From Lachnospiraceae bacterium UBA3310 (lineage in GTDB: Bacteria > Bacillota > Clostridia > Lachnospirales > Lachnospiraceae): a stretch of DNA of 28,295 nucleotides. Below are positions 14,164-21,006 of the stretch, piece by piece. The DNA lies in assembly GCA_002361355.1 (NCBI GenBank), contig DESQ01000023.1, forward strand, positions 1-28,295, written 5' to 3'. Position 1 is the stretch's first letter, and every line of letters begins with the position of its first letter. The position numbers were made by a program, and so were the translations under genes. The notes under the pieces were generated by a model, which did not search any database, was not told the DNA's origin, and saw nothing but the letters and a program-made list of their open reading frames with translations.

Positions 14164-14928
14164 TCACAAAAAAACACTGACTGCCGCTGCCGCTGCCATC
14201 ATGCAGCCTTCGCACATCACCACAAAATACCCCGCCGTGTCTCCCGTAATACCGCCCAGCTCTTTTTTCGTGCGGCGGTAGTAATAAAAAAATACCAGGT
14301 AAGCAGCCGCCACAGGAAAAACCGCCCAAACGGACAGCCAAAGCATAAAGCCAGTACAGAGCGCACCCTGTAAATACAATGCCCGCTTCACGGCGGTCTT
14401 GCTTGCGCCGTCCGCAGACCGGGCGAGCATCCCTTCTTTCCTTGCACCGGGAAAAGCTACCACCGCGATGCCGCTTAGACACCGTGCCAGAAAGAAACCG
14501 CCGCACACACCGCCAAAAAGCCCGTCGTCTTTGATCTCCGAAAAAGCCGCCAGATAGACAAGGCCGTAGAGAGCCAGCATAATCACGGAAAAAGCGCCGA
14601 TATGGGAATCCTTTAGGATCTCCAGCTTCCGCTCCCTTGGCTGGTAGGAGCAGAAGGCATCCATCGTATCCATAAAACCATCCACATGGAAACCGCCCGT
14701 GACCGCAAGCGGAATGGCAGCCCCCATCAGTGTCCTGCACAGCTCCCCGACAAAAAAGTGTTGACAGAACCCATTCCACAAAAGGAGCGCGCCACCGGTC
14801 ACCGCCCCGACCCAAGGAAAAAAGCAAAGCGTATACCGCATATCCTCCTCTTTCCATGCGATCTGCGGCACTGGGATTTTAGAGTAGATGGAGAAAGCCA
14901 GCAGGAAAGATCGGAATAGACGCACCAT
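14164..14928 (-). CDS. cobS: Adenosylcobinamide-GDP ribazoletransferase CobS
   Basis: The 254-residue membrane protein carries the family motifs 'VTGGFHVDGFMDTMDAFCS' (about 76-94), 'EILKDSHIGAFSVI' and 'GGITGDTAGYFV' near the C-terminus, with several hydrophobic segments. It joins adenosylcobinamide-GDP to alpha-ribazole(-phosphate) in the membrane to make (adenosyl)cobalamin. ATG 14928 has a perfect AGGAGGTGA seven bases upstream. It sits directly after cobU, the usual partner gene. Length is normal. Confidence 0.93.
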   Translation of the reverse strand: MVRLFRSFLLAFSIYSKIPVPQIAWKEEDMRYTLCFFPWVGAVTGGALLLWNGFCQHFFVGELCRTLMGAAIPLAVTGGFHVDGFMDTMDAFCSYQPRERKLEILKDSHIGAFSVIMLALYGLVYLAAFSEIKDDGLFGGVCGGFFLARCLSGIAVVAFPGARKEGMLARSADGASKTAVKRALYLQGALCTGFMLWLSVWAVFPVAAAYLVFFYYYRRTKKELGGITGDTAGYFVVMCEGCMMAAAAAVSVFL

Positions 14929-14934
14929 CTTATC

Positions 14935-15483
14935 TCACCTCCTGTCCGATCCGTCTTTGATCATAATCGGAATCCCTGCCACCACTTCCACCACCTCGTC
15001 CGCCATTGCCGCAAGCCTCTGATTGATCCGTCCCATGGCGCAGATATAAGCTGTCGTCGCCTCGTCGTAAACAACGCCATCTTCAAACACGTTATTGCTC
15101 ACGATGACAAAGTGCGTCAGTTTTTCCCCCAACCGGGCAATCCCGTTCACAACGGCTTCCGTTACCGCCTCTTTCGTCCTCCGTCCTCCCCCGGCAAACA
15201 TCTCGTTTGCCGTCAGATTGGAAACGCATTCCAACAGGGCGGTCTTTTCTCCCGCTTCCATGTACAGGGCCGCATCCTGGATTCTGACAGGCTGTTCTAT
15301 GGTAATAAAATCTTTCCCCGCTCTCATTTTCCGGTGCCTCTCGATCCGCGCCCTGCTCTCCTCATCATAAGCCTGCATGGCCGCCAGATAATATTTCTTT
15401 TTTCCCGCGGAAAGGGCAAGCAGATACTCCTCCGCACAGGCGGATTTTCCGCTGCCGCTGCCGCCGATCATTAACACGGTCAT
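14935..15483 (-). CDS. cobU: Adenosylcobinamide kinase / guanylyltransferase CobU
   Basis: A 182-residue P-loop protein: Walker A 'MIGGSGSGKSACAEEY', the 'ARIERHRKMRAGKDFITIEQP' segment holding the histidine guanylylated in CobU, 'LLECVSNLTANEMF', and 'VIVSNNVFEDGVVYD...GRINQRLAAMADEVVEVVAGIPIMIK'. It phosphorylates adenosylcobinamide and transfers GMP to it, feeding CobS. The usual 'NEVGxGIVP' loop is replaced by 'NNVFEDGVVYD', a variation on the family theme. It starts three bases after cobT stops. The full-length enzyme and the shorter paralogue downstream flank cobS. Confidence 0.88.
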   Translation of the reverse strand: MTVLMIGGSGSGKSACAEEYLLALSAGKKKYYLAAMQAYDEESRARIERHRKMRAGKDFITIEQPVRIQDAALYMEAGEKTALLECVSNLTANEMFAGGGRRTKEAVTEAVVNGIARLGEKLTHFVIVSNNVFEDGVVYDEATTAYICAMGRINQRLAAMADEVVEVVAGIPIMIKDGSDRR

Positions 15484-15486
15484 ACT

Positions 15487-16557
15487 TCACGCCCTCCTGT
15501 AGCTCTCCATCTGCATATCTGCAAAGGTGTTGCCGTCCTGATAGACCGCCAGCGCCATATCCAGAAGGGAAAACAGCATCACCGCGCCCGTTCCCTCTCC
15601 AAGGGCCAGCTCCCCGTCAATCACCGGCGACAATTCAAGAGCCGCGGCCAGTTTTTCTGTGGCAGGCTCTTTTCCCTTGTGGGAAGCAAGCAGGTACGCT
15701 TTTGTTCCCGGTGCAATCCGCTCCGCCAGAAGCGCCGCCGTCATGCTGATGACGCCGTCCAGCACAATCGGCACATGATACAGGGCGCCGCCGATGCACA
15801 GCCCTGCCAGCGCACCGATATCCAGGCCCCCGACCGTCTCCAGAATGCGGACAGGGTCTGCATCCCGCAGTTCATATGTGATCAACGCTTCCTCGATGAC
15901 TTTGCACTTTCGGCGCAGTTTCTCATCCGTCAATCCCGCGCCCCTTCCCGTCACCTGCGAAGCAGGCACACCCAGAAGAGCCGCCGCCACCGCACTGCTT
16001 GTGGTGGTATTGCCGATGCCCATCTCCCCCGTCGCCAGCAGGCAATACCCCCGCTCTTTGCAGTAAGACACCATCTCTATCCCCGTAAAAATCGACCGAA
16101 CCGCCTCCTCTTCCGTCATGGCCGGTTCCACTCTGAAATTCCGGGTTCCACATCGGATTTTTCTGTCTAGTACGCCGTCAATTGTCTCCCCGTAATTGAT
16201 ACCCACATCCACGGGAATGGTGTCCGCGCCGATACAGGCTGCCATCCTTCCCACAGAGGAAGATTTTGCCGCCATATTCTTTGTCACCGCCAGGGTGACC
16301 TCCTGGCCGGACTGACTGACGCCCTCCGCCACGATACCGTTGTCCGCGCAGAAGATCACGACCGCCTTCTTTGCCATGTCGATTTCCGCCCTGCCCTGAA
16401 TGGCTCCGATCTGCGCAAGCAGTTTTTCAAACCGTCCCATCCCGTCAAGGGGCTTTGCCACCCGATCCCAGTTTTCATAAACGCTCTTCCTGACTGTCTC
16501 ATCCGGCGCGTCGATATTCAGTGCCCGCAGAGCTTCCTTCGTATGTCGTCCGCCCAT
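15487..16557 (-). CDS. cobT: Nicotinate-nucleotide:dimethylbenzimidazole phosphoribosyltransferase CobT
   Basis: The 356-residue protein has 'KPLDGMGRFEKLLAQIGAIQG' near residue 35, 'VVIFCADNGIVAEGVSQSGQEVT', 'GEMGIGNTTTSSAVAAALLG', 'GRGAGLTD', 'LETVGGLDIGALAGLCIGGA' and the C-terminal 'LALGEGTGAVM' with the catalytic glutamate. It activates the lower-ligand base to alpha-ribazole phosphate, so the cell can build complete benzimidazole-type or related cobamides. It starts one base after the cbiP stop (TGAAATG), a coupled arrangement. Length matches the family. Confidence 0.95.
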   Translation of the reverse strand: MGGRHTKEALRALNIDAPDETVRKSVYENWDRVAKPLDGMGRFEKLLAQIGAIQGRAEIDMAKKAVVIFCADNGIVAEGVSQSGQEVTLAVTKNMAAKSSSVGRMAACIGADTIPVDVGINYGETIDGVLDRKIRCGTRNFRVEPAMTEEEAVRSIFTGIEMVSYCKERGYCLLATGEMGIGNTTTSSAVAAALLGVPASQVTGRGAGLTDEKLRRKCKVIEEALITYELRDADPVRILETVGGLDIGALAGLCIGGALYHVPIVLDGVISMTAALLAERIAPGTKAYLLASHKGKEPATEKLAAALELSPVIDGELALGEGTGAVMLFSLLDMALAVYQDGNTFADMQMESYRRA

Positions 16558-16558
16558 T

Positions 16559-18037
16559 TCACTCTACCTTCGCTTCTTTTAACATCCCGTAAATCTCCTC
16601 CATGTTCAGGTGGCTTCTCAGGGTATCCGCCAGCTTGTCGTACTGCTTTTCCTTAAAGCGCCGATAATCCTCCACCCCGGCTGTGGGAATCAAAATTCCC
16701 TTTTTTTCAGCCAGCGCCCCGGCTAACGCTGCGGCCGTCTCCCCCGCGTCAAAAATGCCGTGAATGTAAGTGCCGTACACGTTCCCATGGGGCCCGCCCG
16801 CCGTCACCGGCAGCCCGCCTGGCGTTTTTTCACAGGTCGTCCGTCCCATGTGGATCTCGTAACCCTCGTAAGAAAGCCCTGAGAGCGGGGCAAACATACC
16901 CGCCATTTCATTCAGCCTCCCCGACACCTGACGACGCACTTTTTCCTGCGTCAGTACCGTCGTCACGGGAAGCAGTCCCATACCCTGCATTTCTCCGCCC
17001 GCCTCCACGCAGTCAGGATCGGCGATCCGCTCACCCAGCATCTGGTAGCCGCCGCAGATACCAAAAACGGGAATGGTTTGCGCCATACGCTTTACAGCCG
17101 CCTCCAGCCCATTCTGACGCATCCACTGTAAATCTTCCATGGTGCTCTTGCTGCCCGGCAGGATAATCAGATCCGGCCGGTGCAGTTCGGACAACAAAGC
17201 CACATACCGCACCGATACGAAGGGCATCTGTTCAAAAACATTAAAATCGGTGAAATTGGAAATCCGCGGATAACGGATCACCGCGATATCTATACTCTTT
17301 TCCTCTCTTCTGTCAAACCGTCCCGTCAGGCTGTCCTCATCCTCCAACGCCAGATCCATGTAGGGGACGACTCCCGTCACAGGCACGCCGCCGCGCGCTT
17401 CCAGCATGGCGATACCGCTTGCAAGCAGGGACTCGTCGCCGCGAAACTTGTTGATGACCAGACCCTTCACGCGATCCCGTTCCCCTGGCGTAAGGAGCAT
17501 CAACGTGCCGAGAAGCTGGGCAAACACACCGCCCCTGTCGATATCGCCCACCAAAAGCACCGGGGCGTCCACAAGTTTGGCTAACCCCATGTTCACAATA
17601 TCGTTTTCCTTCAAATTGATCTCCGCCGGGCTCCCCGCTCCCTCGATCACAATGATATCCGCAGATTCCGCCAGCCTGCGAAAGGCATGTTTGATCTCCG
17701 GTACCAGCTCCTTTTTGTAGGAAAAATATTCCCTGGCGCTCATGTTTCCGCGCACTTCCCCGTTCACAATGACCTGCGATCCGGTATGACTGGTGGGTTT
17801 TAGTAAAATGGGATTCATGGAGACAGTCGGCCGTATGCCCGCCGCCTCCGCCTGCATCGCCTGGGCCCTCCCCATCTCAAGGCCCTCGTCTGTCACAAAA
17901 GAATTTAAAGCCATGTTCTGGGACTTAAAGGGCGCTGGCAAAAAGCCGTCCTGCCGCATCATCCTGCAAAGTCCCGCCACAAGAAGACTCTTCCCCGCAT
18001 TTGACATCGTACCTTGCACCATGATCACTTTCGCCAT
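16559..18037 (-). CDS. cbiP: Adenosylcobyric acid synthase CbiP/CobQ
   Basis: The 492-residue protein has the N-terminal dethiobiotin-synthetase-like ATP site 'MVQGTMSNAGKSLLVAGLCR', the 'APFKSQNMALNSFVTDEGLEMGRAQAMQA' block, 'VIEGAGSPAEINLKENDIVNMGLA', and a C-terminal class I glutamine amidotransferase domain with the nucleophile in 'VFGICGGYQMLGE' (C328) and the histidine in 'GTYIHGIFD' (about 425). It amidates four side chains of adenosylcobyrinic acid a,c-diamide. cbiA, which makes that substrate, is not in the window. It follows the ABC ATPase by about 60 bases and opens the late-pathway block of the operon. Confidence 0.95.
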   Translation of the reverse strand: MAKVIMVQGTMSNAGKSLLVAGLCRMMRQDGFLPAPFKSQNMALNSFVTDEGLEMGRAQAMQAEAAGIRPTVSMNPILLKPTSHTGSQVIVNGEVRGNMSAREYFSYKKELVPEIKHAFRRLAESADIIVIEGAGSPAEINLKENDIVNMGLAKLVDAPVLLVGDIDRGGVFAQLLGTLMLLTPGERDRVKGLVINKFRGDESLLASGIAMLEARGGVPVTGVVPYMDLALEDEDSLTGRFDRREEKSIDIAVIRYPRISNFTDFNVFEQMPFVSVRYVALLSELHRPDLIILPGSKSTMEDLQWMRQNGLEAAVKRMAQTIPVFGICGGYQMLGERIADPDCVEAGGEMQGMGLLPVTTVLTQEKVRRQVSGRLNEMAGMFAPLSGLSYEGYEIHMGRTTCEKTPGGLPVTAGGPHGNVYGTYIHGIFDAGETAAALAGALAEKKGILIPTAGVEDYRRFKEKQYDKLADTLRSHLNMEEIYGMLKEAKVE

Positions 18038-18096
18038 CGTTTCACCATTTCCGTTCTCTCTTCCAACCGCCTATCTGTTTTCCTACTCCTTGGGCA

Positions 18097-18897
18097 TCAG
18101 CTTCGTTCCTCTGGCATCCGTCCGACCTGTCTGGCATAGGCTAACAGCTTCCCATTTCTGATAAAAGTTTTCTCGTCAATGCCATAAAGCCGCCCGATAA
18201 AATCGGTTTCAAAAACCTCCTCCGGCGTGCCGTACCGCTCCACGTATTCCCCGCGCAGGCACAGCATTTTATCGGAAACGAGTTTTGCTAACTCCAGCTC
18301 ATGCAGGGACATAATCACCGTCAGTTCTTTCTGTTCGCGAAGCTCCAGCAAAACGGAGAGAAATTCCAGCTTGTGCCTGATATCCAAAAAGGTGACCGGC
18401 TCGTCCATCACCAAAATCTCCGGCTCCTGACAGATGGCTCTCGCCAGCATGACACGCTGTCTCTGCCCGTCGCTGATTCTGGAAAAATCCTGTTCCCTGA
18501 TCTCATCCACATGGACAAGCGCCATGGCCTCCTCCACCTTCTCCCGATCCGCCTTTGACAGGATGCCGAACCGCCCGGTATAGGGATATCTGCCGGTAGC
18601 CGCCACATCCTCACAGGTCATCAGCTCCGTCTGCATCTTTTCCGTAAAAACCACAGCCATTCTTTTAGAAAGTTCTGATCCGGACATAACCGCAAGGTCT
18701 CTCTGCTCCAGATACACCGTTCCACTGACAGGCGCAAGCTGTCTCGCAACACTTTTTAAAAATGTGGATTTTCCAGCACCGTTTGGGCCGATCACCGTCA
18801 GAATCTCTCCCTTTTTCAGACCGATCCCAATGTCTTTTACCAAAGATTTCCCCTGATAGCCCACGCTCACCTGCTCCGTGTGAAAATAGTAATCCAT
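18097..18897 (-). CDS. FecE/BtuD-type ABC transporter ATPase
   Basis: ATG 18897 overlaps the permease stop as TGATG, giving 266 residues; the earlier in-frame start at 18936 lies inside the permease gene. Walker A 'GPNGAGKST' (37-45), Walker B 'ILVMDEP' (161-167), H-loop 'IMSLHELELA'. The ABC signature is ISDGQ (141-145) in place of the common LSGGQ. The layout 'EILTVIGPNGAGKSTFLKSVARQLAPVSG' is that of iron-siderophore/B12 uptake ATPases. It powers the FecCD permease encoded just upstream. The substrate is inferred from the operon to be a cobalt complex, corrinoid or other tetrapyrrole. Confidence 0.9.
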   Translation of the reverse strand: MDYYFHTEQVSVGYQGKSLVKDIGIGLKKGEILTVIGPNGAGKSTFLKSVARQLAPVSGTVYLEQRDLAVMSGSELSKRMAVVFTEKMQTELMTCEDVAATGRYPYTGRFGILSKADREKVEEAMALVHVDEIREQDFSRISDGQRQRVMLARAICQEPEILVMDEPVTFLDIRHKLEFLSVLLELREQKELTVIMSLHELELAKLVSDKMLCLRGEYVERYGTPEEVFETDFIGRLYGIDEKTFIRNGKLLAYARQVGRMPEERS

Positions 18898-19919
18898 CAG
18901 CCCGTCCTCTCCCTTTTTCGCTCCGCCATAATCCACAAAACCACGGGCGCGCCAAAAATGGCAGTCACCGTACTGACACTGAGCTCCGTGGGCGCAAGTA
19001 ACGTTCGCGCCAACAAATCGCAGAACAGGCAGAACACACTGCCTCCCAGGAAGCAGGCCGGCACCATGAGAAGCGGCTTCGCCGTCCCAAACAGCTTTTT
19101 GACAAGATGGGGCGCGGCGATTCCCACAAAGGAAATAGGCCCCGCAAAAGCCACGATACAGGCCGACAAAACGCCTGATAAAATCACCAGTTCCACCCGG
19201 AGAAGCCGCAGGTTCACACCCAGATTGCGGGCGTAAGATTCCCCCAGGCGATAGGCGTCAAGAGGTTTTGCCAAGCAGAACACCAGCCAAAAAGCAACGC
19301 CCACTACCACCGCCATCATACGCACATTTTCCCATGTCATTCCCGAGAAGCTGCCTCTGGACCAGTTGTGCAGGTTCACGATCTGCGCGTCGTTTGCAAA
19401 GGTTACCACCAATTCTGTAATGGCCGAACAGATATACCCGATCATAACGCCGCTTACCACCAGCATGGACATACTGTTTACCCGACGGGACATTAACAGT
19501 ACGAATCCCATGGATAACACCGCTCCCAGAAAAGCGGCAAGAATCATGGCCGTCTGGGTGACCCTGACAGCCCTGCCCATAAAGAAGACCATCACCAGTG
19601 CTACCACCATCTTTGCGCCGGAGGAAATGCCAAGCACGAAAGGGCCTGCAATGGGGTTATTGAAAAAAGTCTGTAAAAGATATCCTGACAGCGCAAGCGC
19701 CCCGCCGAGGATCAGAACCGCCGCCGTCCGGGGAAATCTGATATCCCACACGATTCTTGCCATCGTCTCCTCACTCCCCCTACCGGTAAGGGCAAGCCCG
19801 ATTTCCTGCAGGGACAGCCTGACGCTCCCGATACAGATATTGAGAATCACAAACGCAAACACGCCCACGCCAAGCAGAAGAAACGCTATTATCTGTCTTT
19901 TTATCCTGTTGTTTCCCAT
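18897..19919 (-). CDS. FecCD/BtuC-type ABC transporter permease
   Basis: The 340-residue protein has the hydrophobic pattern of BtuC/FecCD permeases and the motifs 'RFPRTAAVLILGGALALSGYLLQTFFNNPIAGPFVLGISSGAKM', 'YARNLGVNLRLLRVELVILSGVLSA', 'AFAGPISFVGIAAPHLVKKLFGTAKPLLMVPACFLGG'. It forms the channel that takes substrate from the extracytoplasmic binding protein. It lies 31 bases after the substrate-binding gene and overlaps the ATPase start by one base. Start ATG 19919 gives a short basic N-terminus (MGNNRIKRQ) before the first membrane helix. Confidence 0.93.
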   Translation of the reverse strand: MGNNRIKRQIIAFLLLGVGVFAFVILNICIGSVRLSLQEIGLALTGRGSEETMARIVWDIRFPRTAAVLILGGALALSGYLLQTFFNNPIAGPFVLGISSGAKMVVALVMVFFMGRAVRVTQTAMILAAFLGAVLSMGFVLLMSRRVNSMSMLVVSGVMIGYICSAITELVVTFANDAQIVNLHNWSRGSFSGMTWENVRMMAVVVGVAFWLVFCLAKPLDAYRLGESYARNLGVNLRLLRVELVILSGVLSACIVAFAGPISFVGIAAPHLVKKLFGTAKPLLMVPACFLGGSVFCLFCDLLARTLLAPTELSVSTVTAIFGAPVVLWIMAERKRERTG

Positions 19920-19950
19920 AACGTCCTCCCCGCGCGCCTGCCGTCTTTTT

Positions 19951-20964
19951 TCAGGTAAGGCGGAAGAGATAATGCATATTCTCCTTCTCTCCCCGCAGCA
20001 TATGGTACATATCTTCCATCAGGTAGCCGATGGAAAGAGACTGCTGGTACATATCGTTTGTCGTACACCAGACATTGCCTTCCTTTACAGCTTTGAAATC
20101 GGCGAGAAGGGCGCACTTGTCAAGCAGCTCCTCCACATCGGATACGCCGCCGTCGATGGCGCTGTTGTAGATGAGAAAATCCGCCTCCTTTGCACCGCTG
20201 TAAAACTCTTCCACCTGGATATTCACGGTAGCGCGTTTGGTGTCCGGCTCTCCCAGACCGTCAAACACATACGCGCCCCCGGCAAGCTCTATCATCTTCG
20301 GAATGTAGTCGTCAGACTGCCGTACCTGCACCAGACCGTTCGACGTGACGAAAAAAAACGCCACCGTCTTATCCGTCTTTTTCCCCGATGTCACCTTATC
20401 TAAAATCTCTTCCTGTTCTGTAAAGATTTCTTCCGCCTCCGTCTCTTTTCCAAGAAGGGCCCCAAAGAATTTTACCCACTCCACCCTTCCAAGCGGATGG
20501 GGTTCATAGCTGGAATACTCGATCATAACCGGAATACCGAAATCTTCCAGCTTCTCCGTCACCTCGGGAGAGTGGGAAATCATCCTATTCTCTATGGCAA
20601 GGGAACACCCCTTTGAGACGATCAGTTCATAGTCCGGCTTGTTGTATTTGCCGGCGTAGAGAATGTCCCCTGCCTCCATGGCTTCCTTTGCCCCGTCGAT
20701 ATACCAGCCCTCCGCTTTCTGCCCGGAAAAGGCAATAGCGGAGAGCCCGTCCAGCTCACAAAAGCTGTCCATCACAGCGGACGCCACCAGATATATGTCC
20801 TTCACCGGCCTTTTAAGCACTACCACGTCCTTCTCCAAATTGTCCGGCGTCTTTCCTTTTTCCGGCACAAGCAGAAACCGTTTCCCGTCAAGCTTCGTGG
20901 TCAGCGCCGTGTAACCGCCTTCATAGTAATCCACCGAAAAATTTTCCGCATACCCAAGCGCCAT
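19951..20964 (-). CDS. ABC substrate-binding protein lacking its own signal peptide (probable -1 frameshift extension of CbiK)
   Basis: A periplasmic-binding-protein fold (337 residues from ATG 20964) with 'DYYEGGYTALTT', 'RFLLVPEKGKTPDNL', 'LVASAVMDSFCELDGLSAIAFSG', 'PVMIEYSSYEPHPLGRVEWVKFFGALLGKE' and 'YLMEDMYHMLRGE', as in iron/cobalamin-type binding proteins. There is no signal peptide or lipobox, and ATG 20964 has no ribosome-binding site. The frame stays open upstream to 21012 and adds codons that look like the missing start of the fold (KKKELIEGLAYQRSMALGYA). That frame meets the end of cbiK at A_AAA_AAG, so a -1 shift would produce a secreted fusion. With no shift the product would be cytoplasmic and of no use to the permease. 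Confidence 0.8.
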   Translation of the reverse strand: MALGYAENFSVDYYEGGYTALTTKLDGKRFLLVPEKGKTPDNLEKDVVVLKRPVKDIYLVASAVMDSFCELDGLSAIAFSGQKAEGWYIDGAKEAMEAGDILYAGKYNKPDYELIVSKGCSLAIENRMISHSPEVTEKLEDFGIPVMIEYSSYEPHPLGRVEWVKFFGALLGKETEAEEIFTEQEEILDKVTSGKKTDKTVAFFFVTSNGLVQVRQSDDYIPKMIELAGGAYVFDGLGEPDTKRATVNIQVEEFYSGAKEADFLIYNSAIDGGVSDVEELLDKCALLADFKAVKEGNVWCTTNDMYQQSLSIGYLMEDMYHMLRGEKENMHYLFRLT

Positions 20965-20970
20965 GCTGCG

Positions 20971-21006
20971 CTGATAGGCAAGGCCTTCAATCAGTTCTTT
21001 TTTTTT
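20971..21006 (-). other. Candidate programmed -1 frameshift site (A_AAA_AAG)
   Basis: Nine consecutive A on the coding strand (20998-21006) followed by G put the slippery heptamer A_AAA_AAG (21003-20997) in the cbiK frame, four codons before its stop: TTA AAA AAA AAG AAC TGA. It is the heptamer used in dnaX. A -1 slip continues GAA CTG ATT GAA into the substrate-binding protein. Just downstream, 20994-20990 pairs with 20975-20971 and 20986-20983 with 20979-20976 (loop of three), a possible stimulatory hairpin, although only two bases from the heptamer. GAGAG upstream is a weak Shine-Dalgarno-like stimulator. Transcript slippage on A9, or a mutation in the run, are alternatives. Confidence 0.6.

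Noticed and set aside
14135..14857. 240-codon minus-strand ORF in another frame of cobS
   Set aside because: It overlaps cobS in full; cobS carries all family motifs.
20991..21006. Simple sequencing or assembly error in the A9 run
   Set aside because: It cannot be excluded without reads, but the run forms a canonical slippery heptamer exactly at the junction of two in-register domains; kept as the alternative within the finding.
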